Assembly (NCBI GenBank): GCA_021018995.1
Contig: CM037590.1
Coordinates: 69,163,597-69,227,596 of the forward strand
DNA from: Chloranthus sessilifolius
Taxonomy: Eukaryota; Streptophyta; Magnoliopsida; Chloranthales; Chloranthaceae
DNA length: 64,000 nt
Direction of reading: 5' to 3'
The notes below the pieces were generated by a model. That model was not told where the DNA came from, ran no database searches, and saw only the letters and a list, made by a program, of their open reading frames with translations. This document shows, one piece after another, positions 13,501-28,600 of the stretch. How positions within the stretch are numbered: the stretch's first letter is position 1; each line of letters opens with the position of its first letter. Position numbers and translations under genes: made by a program.

Positions 13501-14977
13501 CTTCCCCCCAACCGAAAATCAGACCAGAACTTAATAACCTCGCCTTAACCTACCTTAAAAATAATACACTGTTGAAAAGGCTTCAAAACAGATACAACTC
13601 CTTTCCATCAGCTCGAAGCTCGTTGCCAACATCTCATCTTGGCATCCCAGCCAGACCTCACTATGTACTTATAAGCAATAAGTTTTACACTCCAAGCATT
13701 CCTATCCACATCGAGCCTCCATAACCATTTTCCCAACAACCTTACTCATCAAGGCTTATTTTTTGAATGCCGAGACCCCCTTGCTATTCAGAAAATAAAC
13801 AGTGACCCAGCTGACCAGGTGAATCTTACTTGTCTCCTCCCCACCACACCGCAAGAAGCGCTTCATCAAACTCTCCAATCTGTTGCAGATAGTAGGCGGG
13901 CACCCTTACATACAACTAGTTACTTGACAGGCAAGTTATAAGGCAGCTTTGATTAGAGTCAACTCTGCCTCCAAATGACATCAGTTTATTCTTCTAAACT
14001 GTCAATTTGCACTCCATCCTCCTTGATGATAGGATCCCATAGGGACACATTGCCCCCTCCCCCTCGCGAAGATAAAGGATGACCCTGATCTGGCAGGTTA
14101 CCTGATTTACACCTGAAAAACATGGTCAACTTGTCGAGGAGGCTGTTTCCAACCTGCTCGCCCATAATTGTAAACTTCTCTAAATTCAACTCCTGGCCAG
14201 ATGAGACTTCATAATCTCGAACAACAAATTTTAGGAAGAACATACTTTCCCATGTTAGCGTCTCAGAAAGGATGGAATCATTTGCAAACTGAAGATGGGT
14301 AACACGACCCATATGATTTGAGACCTTGAACTCATCGATGTCACCGAGAAGAGCACCAAGACAAGGAAGTCTACTAAAACATTACCCCATCAAATTGAGT
14401 AAGAAGGGGGAAAGAGGGTCCCCTTGGTGATGGTCCCTCGAACTAGAGAAGAAGCCATTCCATGCGGACCACCATTGATGAAAAAAGGGAGAAGAGATGC
14501 AGCCCCTTATCCAGTCTCTCCACCATTTGACAAAACCCATTCTGAAGAGCGTGTAATCTATGAATTTCCAACTCACCCTATTGTAAGCCTTTTCCATACC
14601 CAGTTTATACACAATACCTGGCTTATTCTCCACATGGCTCGAGTGAAGACTCTTGTGCGCAATGACTGCCCCGTCCATTATTTGCCTGCCCCCATGAAAG
14701 CCTTTGATTAGGGCTTATAATCTTTTTCATCAGCGGCTTAATGCTCTTGAACAGTGCTTATTTACATGGGCCTTGCCCAAGGCTGATGGGTCTACATAAT
14801 GCACTAAAGGATATGTTTTACTAATTTACCATCAACGGACATTTTCCCTAGGTGTACCAATGAGTTGCTTACGGAAGAAAGAATATATATATATATATAA
14901 AATTTACCATCAATGAACATTTTTCCCTAGGTGTACTAGTACTACCAAATGATTTGCTTACTGAAAAATAATAATAA

Positions 14978-15034
<57 letters not shown>

Positions 15035-15613
15035 CCATATGGGTTCAAATGCATGGATGATGAACTATCCATTTGAACCCCAGATCATGGGGCACATGAT
15101 CCCAAAACAACTCCTGTTTTGGGATCATGTGGCATGTGATCTATATATTTTTTTGATGGTCAACCTTTGGCTACCGCCGCACACATCCTATTGCATTGAA
15201 TTTTTCTCCTTTGACTACATTTTGGACCGTGGATATCCACTCCTTTTAATTATTATTTTTTTAATACGGACTTGATCGCCCTTGGGCAAGTTGCCGTGGC
15301 ACCCAATCCCATGAATGGGGGCTACGCATGGATCAAGATCTCATCCGATACTGCTACATACCATCCGATATGTATCGGTGGTCACCGGTACGGTACATTC
15401 AAGGTACCATACCGGTGCTTCTCATACGGTTTCTGAATGTACCGGACGATACATATCATTGTATTGTCTGGAACCGATATGTATCGTCCAGTACGTACCG
15501 GTTTTGGAGCTGGATGATACCGGAGTTCCGGATTTTTTTATCTATGGTGCCACGTGGACTCCACCTGATTCGAATGCATTGCTCCACCATGCATTTGAAC
15601 CCATATTCCCGGG

Positions 15614-15669
<56 letters not shown>

Positions 15670-18600
15670 GCCGAGGAGTATGCGTTCAAACTTCAAACCC
15701 AACCCGGGCGCTGGGTTCAAACGAGTTGGGTGACATGCCAACATGCCCAAAGTTGATCAGCGGCCATCTAAAAATTAATAAGGGTGATTTTCCACCATTG
15801 ATTTCTGGGTCAAAGGTGAAAATTTTCAGTGCACAATGTTTGGGTGGTGAACCAGGATATTTGGCCTGTGATTTGAAGCGTAAAAGAGTCCAATAATATT
15901 TTTTTCTAGAACCCTCTGGGATGGGCTGAATCCTTAGAGGATGTTGGCCAGTCGTGATCACGTCTCACGTGATCTAGGGGTGGAAACGACAGTCACTGCT
16001 GTGTGCCTTTTCCCTATCTCCACACGCACACACACACACACATTATATAAATTGAAGAAAGAACGTTATAATTCTGCACTGTTCAGTTCTTAGGTAGATT
16101 TATTTTAAATCAAATTCTGCATTTATTGAATGACTTATTGTAAAAATCCCTTCAAGCTTGCTTTTACTCTAGTGTATCACATAGTTACAAGTTACAATTT
16201 CCAAAACATTGTATATTTGGCGAGATTCCTAATTTTCCAATGCCAGATGCTATAATCAAATATTTCATATCGATCTGCTTGTTCCAGGTGGAAGTTATTT
16301 GCATGCATCGTTGGGTATTATAGCACTTAAGCACCTTGATTAAGACATGCATGTGACCCTAAGCACCTTGATTAACACTTTTTTATTTTTGTCTTCTGAG
16401 TTTTTATAATATATCTCTTTGCTTACTGATTAAAAAAAGAAAGAAAGTTGATCTAATCTAGATTGACTCTTATTGTGCTATACTAGTTGCTACTTGCTAG
16501 AGGGTGGAGATATAACTAGGATGTAATGATGTAATGCTCAAACCTACGTGCAAGTCGAATTTTACATAATTGAGTATTGGGAAATTTAATTAGTTATACT
16601 GGAATGTATGAAGGTTTATTCTGTAGATTGTCTAAATTTGTTAGTGTTATTTTGGAAATTTTATGAGAAAAAAATTGCTTAGATTTTTTTTTTTTGGACA
16701 GGAGTAACTAGAAATTCTAAAGTATTTGGGGTGTCCAAGGAAAAGTTTGGAATAATCCCAGGGATGTATTTGGGAGCAGGCAGTGAAGGGGAACTGGGAT
16801 TGATCATTTATGGGAGATGAAATCATTTAAAGCAGAGTTCCGTTTTCACTTTGGGATTGCTGTATATGGAATGTTTGATTTATATAGCAAGGGTGTAGAT
16901 CTAGCTTTGCCTGTTATATATATATATTGTTATTGTTGTTATTGATTTGCATTTTGAATGTTTTTCTTCCTGTTACTATTATAGTTAAGATATTAATCAA
17001 AATATTTAAGGGTGGTTTCCATTTGGCAGCGTGATTGATAGAGATTTGGAGGAGAAGATTGCAAAGGTCAAGAAAAAGAATGGTAGGATTGTACTATTAA
17101 AATTATTTTGGATAAAAAAATATGTTGTAACTTCGTAAGTGCTTACGCACCACAAGCAGGGGAATTGAAAGCGTGAAAAATGAATTTGGCACTTGATGGA
17201 TTTGGTTATACAGGGCATACCTAGTGGAGAAAGCATTCATTGGCAGAGACTTAAATCGATGTGCGAGGAAGATAGAAAATAACTATGGGAGGATACATGG
17301 AGGACGTGATTTTGGGGAGCGAACTGAGACGGGAAAAGTGATCCTTGATTTTATAGTGGCTTTTGGTCTTGCAATAGCAGATACAATGTTAAGAAGAGAT
17401 AGCAACCTATAATTTTCAAAAATAGATTGAACAGGACAGCAATATATTCTTTTTGTTAAGATAAAGTGAGTGGGCAATCTACAAGAAGGCCATCCTACGA
17501 GTCTTTCAACGCAATATAGATAGTGGTTCTGAATGTATATATCAAGAGCTAAATGGTTAAAAAGGAAGCAAATAATTGCCCCATGAATATGGTGGTGGAA
17601 CTTAAAAAGATACCAAACAACACTATTCTAAAGAGGGTGCTTAAAGAGTCAACAAGGAAAGTTTTATACGTATAAGGAAAATTAATGGTGGAATGCAGAT
17701 GTTCGTCAGAAACACGGTGTTTCTTTTAAGATACAAGCTAACAAAATGAGAAGCTAAGAAAGCCATCTATAGGGTCTAATATGAAACATATAACAATTTG
17801 CATGCCAAATTGAGGACAAGGGAGATTGAGAAAGATATTTTTGTCTTCCATAATAGGAGATAAGAAAACTAGAGACCTAAATCAAGCGAGGAGGATACTT
17901 AAAATTTTTTAAAATGTAGAATGTGCGAGGGAAGTCAATGAAGAAGGGGAGCTAAATTAAGGAATGATTGACAAAGTATATGAATCTAAAGTAAAAAAAC
18001 ACTGACAAAGATGAATAAATGGAAAGCATTTGGTCTAGATAAGATACTTTATAGGCATGGATTTTTATTGGGGAGAGGGGGTTTGTTTGGTTGCCCAAAT
18101 TGTTCAACAAGATATTGAGAAAGAAAAAAAAAATGCTTGAAGAATTAAAATCATTGTGGTTCCTTCTTATGAGAACAAATGGGATGTTCAGAACTGTGTC
18201 CACTATCGAGTTACTTAACTTATAAGTCATACCATGAAACTTAGAGAGTGAGAGAACAATAGAACAGTTCCAGAGACGAGAATCAAATAGTTATGCCTTA
18301 TGAGAACCATTGTCGGTTAATGCTAAAAGAATTAATCAAGTCATTTTAGTCTCTTGATAAAATTGTTGTATCATTGAATAAAAAAATCAGCATAATTTAC
18401 ATTGGAACATCTTTCGTCACTTCTTGTCTAGCCAATCTCAAGGGCCTAGAATTCCGTGTTATGACACCGCGCTTGTTAAGGCGATAAGTGGACATACATA
18501 TCTTCCTAAATCTCACATAAAATAGGGCTCTCAAAAGTGAATCAAATTTTCTTCTCATATCAAAGTTTCAATGATCAAAATAAAGTACAATCAACTAATG

Positions 18601-21600
18601 GATCTAAACAATTAATATAAACATGATCTCGTCTACCTAGTCATCCAAGTCGTCAACATTATAAAAAATATCAACTTGCAATAGATCAAATCTACCGCCA
18701 AAGGTAGTCCATATCTTCACTTACAACTGTTAGTTTTTGAGAGGGGGTGAGTTTACTCAATCACGTAAACTCAGTGGGTTGCACAACCGATCCACCAATC
18801 TACCCAGGTGATCGTGGGTGCAACCTGTGAGTGAAAGTGAATCCTTTAAAAATTTCATATAAGCAACATAATAAAAGTTCTCATAAATATTATATAACTA
18901 TAAAGCTGAAAGGACGTAACAAATTTTAATGCTTACGATGCTTCTAATGCTTATCACTTTTCTTATTTGTCTCGTCAACTTAATTTACGTGATATATCTT
19001 AAATCTTATTATAGCTCCATACGCCTACACAATGTACTTTGCATCATACTTATTTTACGTATATGACTTGTGCCAGGGCCACTGCTCGAGCCTACCACGC
19101 GAGGTCCACGTGTAGATAACCACCTAACCTCCATATCATATCGTAAACCAACATCCAGCCCGATGAGGTTGCGTGTGTAAAAATCTGTCCCCTTACGTCG
19201 GGACACTATCGTATCTTATTGTCCTTAAGATCCGTCTTGGCTGCAGACGTTGTACCCCTACGGTGGCATGTAAGGTATGTCACGTGTAGAACTTAATTTC
19301 ATATTCAGCTGGCCTTCACAGCGTATTTTATTGTATCCGTTTCTTATCTTATTCTTACTTACACTTTCTTATCGTATCATTTTCATATCACTTAAATTAG
19401 AGTGAGCCATGATGCAATAAGTTTCACTAAATCACGCTTTCCAAGGGATGAGTTCCGTAGTAATCCGGATGTATTTCGTGTGGCAGCCCATACTCCCATA
19501 GAGGTGTTGCATCCGTACATGGATGCCTATATTTCAAGTTTCACGTGACCGTAAAAGGAATTCTACCATGACAAAGGCTTAAAAGTCATGTGTCGTATCT
19601 TATTCCTTTTTAACCTATCATATATTTATCCTAACGTATTTATAAGTGATGAATGTCACATAATGCAAATGAAACTTATAATAAGAAAGCAAGCTATTAA
19701 CTATAAGGGAGGTAATATTATTCGTAATATTTCGAACTATGATTCAAACACACAATTCAACCATAAAGAGATATTAGAAATATTAATATCAAATTGGTGT
19801 TATTACAAGGGTGAGTTAGACTTTAACTCTTAGATATTGCATTGAACTCTCAGACCTTATAAGGTTACAGAGTGGTCTAAGAGTAACTAAGGGTATTTCG
19901 CTCATCTTGAGAGAGAGAAGGTAACCTACGATGAAGGTACATGAGTTCTAAATTACGTAACTCAAATGATGTTACATTGATCTCATCAGATAGATCCTGC
20001 TGATCTAATGAAAGCAGACTGGTCATTTACATGATTCCGATAAGGTGTAGTCTCGGTATAACTCAATCAGTTATAGACTATCGAATATTCGATAGACGCA
20101 TTTTAGGATGAACATGATCGAGTTTAAAACATTCAAATCTTACCGATATCGTTAGTGTAATAGGTATTCGGGTTTCCCATGATTTTCACTATTGATTTGA
20201 TCATTAGTCCATTAACTGAACGATCACTCATTCCTGATCGAGATCATCACATCGTATGATCATCGACGTACCATATGCTTCCTAGCATGAATAGATAATA
20301 CATATGATGAGTCCATTGAGACTTAGAAGGTGGGTGGGGCCCATCCTTGAAGATTGGTCCGCGATTTCTCAAAACGCACGTTTGGCTACATTGGATATAC
20401 GAGTCCATTAAGGGTCCATAGACTAGACGGCCCACCTGACCCATGGTCCTTTGTGATGATTGGGAGTCAAACATACCCCTTGACATTGGTTGTCTAAGGG
20501 TATAAAGCCCTTCATTATTTTTGGAAAACTTATACAACCGCCTAATTTGGCTAGATCTGTTTCAGACAAAACTATCTGTCGGATGGGAAGAAATTCAAAA
20601 TTTATCGGGATCCTTCTTGGTGTCTCCTGTACCAATTTAGCCTAAAACTTGAGATCTAAAAGGGTCAACAAACCAGACTCTAGACTAAGGTGCCTTAGGC
20701 ATAAAATACAGGAATTTTTATGGTTATGTGCACCGCTTTAGGTGGTGCAAAGACTAAGGTGTATCAGTCTTGATTAAAATCTGACCGTCAATTTATCAAA
20801 TGTCCAAATGATCTTTATTTTGATCTATGGGTTCCGGCCCATAGGTTTGTTGTTTGCTTAATTTAATGGGTCAAATTGGACCATTTAGCCAGTGTATATG
20901 CAGATTTACATAAATAAATGCAGGAAATATTCTAAGTGTAAATAAATATATTTACATATTTGGGGACTAAAATTTATAAAAATAAGGATATGTGGATCAA
21001 TGTGAACCGTTAGATGTATAAAGCATATGATTTTATGGGGAGTCCACGGTTTGACTGAGGTCAGAAACATATCAGATCATTGAGATTGAAACGGTCAAAC
21101 GAGGACCACATCGAGTGTGCACAAAACAAAATAGGGCAGCAGCCCATTCTTGACCTGGGTTTTTTTTTTTCTTGTGCCATTTTTTTGTCCTTAGGATCTA
21201 TTTTGCCGACACACTTATGTGCCATGTGGAAGGGTATAGTATACTATAGTTCTCGGCCGATAGGTTCAATCATAGGGTCAACCCTTTGACCATAACTGTC
21301 TTGTGTATCTACACAAAACCTAAGAATGAAAAATTGTAGTTTTTATATAATTATCACAAAAAGTGTAAAGCGTAGATTTGGATGCATAGAAGGGCACCCA
21401 CCTGTTGAAGCGTGGTCGCGAAGATTTCACAAAATTTCGATTGATTCGAATCGACGGGTTCACGCTGACGTAAATTGGATCTGACGCATCGCTTTAGCTC
21501 TGGTTCAGGGAATAATCGGCTTGGATCGACACGGTCCAATTTTTGGTGTTTGATTTGTTTAACTTTTGACTTGCTTGAATGAACTGATTTGGACATAGTG

Positions 21601-22002
21601 TACGTATGCGGAACCACATACATGAGAGCCTTCGTGGCCTGCACTATATTGTAATCTTCACATCATGAAGAGAAGGTCATGCTGTTGTGTGCACTCGTAG
21701 AGTTTAAAGGAGATAGATAAAGAGAGATCTCTTGGGGCTGTCGTGATTTGCACAGAGCGATAGGGGATGAAGGCTTGAAGGTGATATGGTTGGGTGCTGT
21801 AATTGTGTGGTTGAAGAGGGCTGCACATCTAGGGGGAGAAACCAGTCTATTTTTGCTTTCTACGTGATGTTGGAAGTCGAAGTGAGTAAGAAAGGAGGTG
21901 GACTAGTTTTCGTCTAGGGTTTCTAGCAAGAGCAATTTATGAAGAGCTAGAGATCTAAGGGTTAACGTAAACCATTGGATGGTCTTGCCAATCTTGGCCA
22001 AC

Positions 22003-22036
<34 letters not shown>

Positions 22037-23102
22037 GTTTGGGTTGTAGGCTGCTTGGGTCATGATGAGATTAGAGTTCCTTAAGCATATATTTATAACC
22101 ATTACAAAGAATATGCATCCCATTGATGAAGGGGTTTTGATACATGTCTTCAATCTAGAACAATCTAAATTCTAAAGACAGAGAACATTGGGTTGGCACT
22201 ACACGAGATGGTTGGGTATAGCTGGCTTGTCCCTGGTTTTGGAAGGATTTCTAGTTCCATCCTTACCTCTTGATTCTGGAAAGGTTCTCTTGCATGTGTT
22301 GTACACGAGATTGGGTTGACGTGGAAGTCAAATCTTGACCGTTCTTGAGAGTATGAGAAAGATTTCTATCACTTTAAGGACTGTTGTTGGCCTTTCCATA
22401 TCAAGGGAAATCTTAGACCCATTTAGATGGATTGGATGGTTGGGATTTGAGTAGTTTGCGAAGGGTGCCAATACTAACTCATCATGACACTCATATCTAA
22501 TACCACACACGATATTATAATATATTTGAAGATTGAGTGTGCCATATGCCACATTTAGTTTGGTTTTTCCATTTAGAGTGAGAAAGTGGCTAGAGAGAGA
22601 AAGAGTTTGAAATGGCAAGGAGATCTTGCCACAAATTAGAATCTTAAATAGAGTCTACTTGCTAAGTATAGAGAGAAAGAGAAATGAAGGAAAATCGGTG
22701 CCAGCAACACTAAAATTCTAAATTAAAATTCTCTCTTTTCTGTTGAGAAAGTTAAGGTTCTGTAGTACCCATATTGAACTCGGTGCTCCACCCCATCTAC
22801 TACCGTTAAATGGGTTACAAAAACTCGGGTCATAACACTTACTGCCAAAGAGTGTCCAAAAATGTAAGTAGTGAACCAACTGAAATTTTCAGGTGCAATA
22901 GGGAAGATGTTCCAACATAAATTATACTGATTGTTTTTTTTGAAAAATAAATGACGCAATTTATTTATTTTAAAAAAAGTAGTAAAATACATATCACACC
23001 AACATGATAAGCTTATAGCTTATACATTTTGCATAATGTTGTATACTTGATGATGTATGCCTTTTATATTATTTACTATGAATTCTTTACTACATCTTGT
23101 CA

Positions 23103-23143
<41 letters not shown>

Positions 23144-25578
23144 TAGTGATGAGAAGAAGTTTAGTAAAGAAAGGAAATCAGAATAAGAAACTGTACCCAC
23201 CACACAATTGGAAGACAAAACCTCCAACAAACAATTGGAGAATAAAAAAGAGAGAATAGAACATTAGCACCCATCTTTGTGATACCATCAGTCCCTGGGG
23301 GGAATATCTGATAATGCTGGACTCCAATCCAGCCCCCATCTTTGTTATGCCATCAGCCTCCGAATCGGTGGCATGAACTCGGGGATGTTCAAAAGGAGAA
23401 GTTGCAGCAGTTCCCATATCGCTGATCTGATTGAACATGTATAATCATAGTTCAGGATTAGCACCCGCACCCTTTATAAGTAAACAACCATTAAAGCAAA
23501 CAGAAAAGCTTCAATGATAATCTGTCCTCGTTTACAGCAATTAAGATCTCAAATAAGCTACCATAAGATTCCCAATTCCCACTAACTTACGTTTTATAAA
23601 GATAAAGATAAAGATTCTATTGACTAAAATTTCAAAATTGTAGAGCCTCTTTTTCGCTCCCTATTTACCAGGGAATAAGAATTTTAATTGAAAAAAAAAT
23701 AAAGAATTAAGATTTTAACAAAAAAAAAGGGGGAATAAGTTAATTTATGAGTTCTAAAAAGTGGAAGAGAAAACTCAGTCGCAATTTCTGTTTCATGGTA
23801 AGTTAATTATTAAGGTAATTAAATCAGGTAATCTGCTGAAAAATAGGTGCTCTCTTATTTTATCTTCTAAATATTACTAAATGAGAACTAATAGGAATCG
23901 AGACTGGGTTTTCTGGTCACTCAGAAATCATATCTCGGTGATTTAATTAAAGAGTCACGTGATCACCTCACGTGACTTTTAAAGGCCCTATTTAAGCTGT
24001 CCGCGTGTCAACTATACTACTGGGGTTAAAGGTCTATTGGACCTTTAAGTAACCTGTATTTCAGGCCATTCTTTTCCCCATCTGAAGCTGGATACAAGCC
24101 CTATTACTGATGTGTAATAGGCCCATTAAAGTGCCATTACAGCCTTTCTCTTTCTTTCAATTCTTCCGGCTTTTCATCTTTTTTAAATTTCTGCTTTCCT
24201 TCCCTCGGGTTCTCTTTAAGCTTCTCAATTCTTTTTCTCGACCTTTTCCGCACTGCATCATAGTGAGTGCCTATCGGTCCGGTAAGTTCAAGAAGAGTCC
24301 CCCCATCATTATATCTAGTTATATGATCAAAACTGTTCAGACTTGGGTTCCCAGGCGAGCAGCCGTTGGAGTTAATCTTATGCTGATTAGGAAGAGAGGT
24401 TTCCAAACAATCCTGTCAATTTGTTTATTCCTATCGTCAAATACTTGGATCAGTTTCTTTGAGAATCAAAATCAATAATCCTCCCTTCTTTTTGGGCCAT
24501 CATCCATTCTATTTCATCATCATTATCAACTACTTTCATACATTTTAGGGTCAGTTTTGCAAGTCTTTTAACGGGTAAATTCTTTGTTACTCCACAATCC
24601 TTTATGTTGTTCCCCAACACTCCTAAGTTTTAAGTCTCTATTGGTCTTCCTTTTCTCTTTGTGCTTCTATCATTTCATCCTTCTCGCATGGGTTGTTTCA
24701 GGTCTCCCTTGGACATGCCCAAACATCATCTTTTATTTTTGTTTCTAATTTTATCCTTTTCTTGTTACTCCATGCATCCACCCTAGCGTACACATCTCAG
24801 CCACATAAACTCTAGCTTTTGGTCGTTTCATCATAGCCTTATACGCTGCACCATATCGAAGTTCAGGTCTTATTGCCATTTTGTAAAGATCTTCAATCGC
24901 CAATCATACAACACACCACTTGCCTATCTCCACTTCACCCATCCTGCATTGATCCTGTTTGAGATGTCCTCCTTGAACCCACTATCAGGTTGTATCGTAG
25001 GAGCCCATATACTGAGATTGATGACATTGTAGCACTAAACGATTTTCTACTTTGACCAATCATCCTCCAAGCTCTAGTGTTCGCTAATATTTAAACCCCT
25101 TGATTGTAAATCTAAAATCTTTAGCTTCTTGTTAAAATTCTGTTGTTGCGCTCCATCCATAAGCTCCTAAAATAACCATAGGAACCATTTTTCTTATTAG
25201 TATACTCACTGGTTGAAAGGATCAGCCCTCCAGCAATTATTAGCTCAGCCACTCAGCTAGGTGGGGCATACTGAACCTGAAAGGGAAGAGAATTAATTCC
25301 AAACAGCAGTAGCAGTAAAACAGTGGAGAAATATGTAGTCCAATGTTTCTGCACAGACTTCCCACTTTGAGGATGATTCAAATTTCAGGCTTTTATTTCT
25401 AGGTGCAGGCCACATGAAGACACCGCAAGTGTGTCAGTGAATGCCACAGACGAGAATTGAGTGAATCTATGAGGGGTTGATGGCATAAGAAATGATAAAA
25501 CGAGAACAGCAATTGGTTCGAACTCCCAAATTCTTGTATCGGATCTAGACCAGAGAACATAGATATTCCCTATACTAC

Positions 25579-25640
<62 letters not shown>

Positions 25641-28600
25641 CCCAATTAACATTCTACCCAATTCCTAACGAAGACCTGATACCATACGCACAACACAATC
25701 AGACACAAAACAACAACAACTAGAACCACAACCACCCCCACCACCACCCCCATCCCCCCCCCCCTCAAGTGTACAGCATAACTTGCCAAACAGACCTGAA
25801 TCCAAAAAGCCACTCCTATCATCCCCAAATCTCTAGGGCTACACATTCGAAAGTGCAATAGTCAATTCCTTTAGCCTTTGTATCCCCAAGCGATAAGGAG
25901 GCAGACCGCATCCCAATGGACAAGATGAAATCTGTGTATCACTTCAATGTCCCTTCAAATAAATCCCTTTATAACTTATTCAATTTCCTGATAACATTAG
26001 CCGGCATTGACACACAGACAACAGAGAGATTGGAGAGGGTAGCGTTGATCAAAGTTGCCTTTCCTCCAAAAGATAGCAAGTTCCATTTACAAGAGGCAAG
26101 CCAGGATATTAAAATTTTTAATTACACACCCTTAGGTGGCTTCCCCATGCATAGTGGGAGCCCCAAATAAGTTGACGGTAGTCTACAACCCAGCACACCT
26201 GCAATCATGGAGAGGTTTCCTCATCCAACTGTGCGCACCCATGATCATACTCTTACCTTTGTTAACTCTAAAGTGTATTACCACCAACCCTTTTTTGTCC
26301 AACCAAAAGCCTTCAATCAGTCCCATCCTATGAGCATGGTCCAGCAGACAACTAAGGGCGTCCCCCACTATATCAGACAGGATCCCCTTATAAAAATAAA
26401 AAAAACATGATGAAAGATAAAAAGTTATATGGAATATAATGTCATTAAAGCAAGAGTCTATACTTTTTAAGTTGTATGCTACTGGTATCCTAGAAGTATC
26501 AAGTCTGTCTGTACTCTGTATGGTATTATGTTAATCCTGGTTCACTGAACGCATTGAAGTAACTGGGTATCATAGTTTACAGCATGAAAATATGAAGTCG
26601 CGTTGATATTCAAAAATTTTCAATGCTGTCATGTTTCCTGTGAGTTTTTAGATCCGGATCTGATGGCTATGATTTTATTTATTATTGTTTTTATTTTTTA
26701 TTTTTTCTGTATTTGGGTATGGTGATGCAAATCTTTTGTGTGCGTACATATGCATTTGTGTGTGTGTGTGTGTGTGTGAGTGAAGATATGTATGTGCTCA
26801 CCTGTGTTTCTCAGTTGCTATGACTCTTTAGTTTTTTGCCTTCTATTCCACCCCTTTCCTTGTGCATTTATTTATTTGTTTGCTGTTAAACTTTTTTTTT
26901 TTTCTTTCAGTGTATCAATCAATGGATCAAACTCAAACATGTTTGTCTCTGGTTCATGTGATGCAACTGCTCGATTGTGGGACACTCGAGTCGCAAGTCG
27001 AGCAGTCCGAACGTTTAATGGGCACGAGGCAGATGTTAACACTGTAAAGTTCTTCCCAGATGGGCTGAGATTTGGAACCGGATCAGACGATGGTACATGC
27101 AGGTTATTTGACATGAGGACTGGGCATCAGCTCCAAGTTTACTCTCAGCAACATGCTGATAATGAAGTCCCTACTGTGACCTCTATCGCTTTCTCAATAT
27201 CAGGCAGGCTTCTGTTTGTTGGATACTCAAATGGGGATTGTTATGTATGGGATACCTTAGTAGGACAGGTATGTAGTTCTGCTTTGTTTTCTAATGTCAC
27301 GGCTTATGTGCCTGTCTCTACTTCCATGAACTCAACATTGAGAAGGCGTCCATGCCCTATGTTTTCTTTATCAAGATAGGGAGATGGATTTATGTTGTGC
27401 TTAATTTGTGGATGGTATGTCAGAAGGTTATTTGACTCAAATTACTTTATTCCATGATTGATCTCAGGTAGTTCTGGACTTGGGAGCTGTGCATAACTCG
27501 CATCACGGCCGAGTTACTTGTTTGGGGTTGTCAGCTGATGGGAGTGCCTTATGTACAGGAAGTTGGGACAAAACCCTAAAGGTTAGGTTTTTCTTTTTCT
27601 TTTTTTAATTATTTGCTTTTGAAGAGAGAGAAGTAGAAACAAGAGAGATTCCTTCAGGCAGAGAACCCTCATAAATAATCAAGAAAAATGGAGGAAGCCT
27701 AGAAAACAATGTCGAACTGATGGTAGTGTACTATACGGTATACCACTGTGATAGTTTCCTTTCCTACTCCTTCCCTATCTGGGTTATCCATCAGCTTGGC
27801 TATTCTATTTTCTTACACATCTTGATATTCACTAAAAAGAAAAAAAATATTGATTTTTAAAGCAAAATGATTTGGTTTTTCCAGTTGAAACTTTTTCCAC
27901 CATGCTTGATGGATAGATGTCATTATGTCAAAATATTGAGGAAGGCCTCTTGCATCTACCTCTGGATGGAATTGCAATGAAATGGCAGTGCCTTTATTTT
28001 CAGTGTTTCTCTGTGAAAAAGGAGCATAATAATTTGTTTGCCACTGCTAAAATTGTTTTCTTTGGTAAAATTCTTAAATTTTTTTTTTAAAAGAAGCAAA
28101 TTACAAGAGGGGAGAAACTTCCCAATACAAAAGGACAAAGGACACCCTCTCTAGCAATAAAGTTGGCCATGTCACATTACGAAAAGAAGCCAATAATCTA
28201 CACCTAAGTTGTTAATCCCATGAAGAATGAATCCTAATATATGTGGCGTTAGGGCTTACTTAGATTCCCATCCTGAAACGTCAAAAGAGTTTCCTTCCAC
28301 AATTAGAGCACCTGACAAACATTTCGAACATGAATATCATCTTCCAGTAAAGGCCTCACCTCCGCTTAGGTAGAATTCCACGTCTTTTGTGCCAATTTCA
28401 CTTTCCTATTTCCAATCATACCATCATTGTCGGGCAAATTTTGATTAACAAGAGAGCTCCTATCATAGAGGTCTTTGACGATACCTTTTTTCTCCTTTCC
28501 TATTCAATATGGTGGTGGAGGCTCTTAGTAAATGAATGGTTAGAGTGGGGGAGGTGGGCCTGATTGAAATTTGTATGACTGCTGAAAATGGACCCTCGGT

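Larger units (their letters stand above)
11994..26910 (+). other. AGB1 intron 3 (14.9 kb)
   Basis: Holds L1 fragments (12660-14770 minus, 25860-26400 minus), RTE fragments (17010-18330 plus, 24480-25200 minus), and AT, GA, ATT and TG microsatellites. 18400-20690 and 20690-23000 are AT-rich, repeat-like sequence. In 18640-20690 the style ('gtgagtttactcaatc...aaactcagtgggttgc') resembles a Del/Tekay-type LTR on the minus strand, but I could not define ends. 23250-24480 has no gene I can support. Confidence 0.8.

Noticed and set aside
14869-15896. Open frames with runs of Ile-Tyr
   Set aside because: They are translations of AT microsatellites.
23178-23438. Minus-strand frame containing [20 protein letters not shown]
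   Set aside because: Composition is protein-like, but there is no family match, no splice context and no repeat elsewhere in the window; not enough to call an exon.
24110-24478. 122-codon plus-strand frame rich in Phe/Leu
   Set aside because: T-rich low-complexity translation inside AGB1 intron 3 with no recognisable domain.
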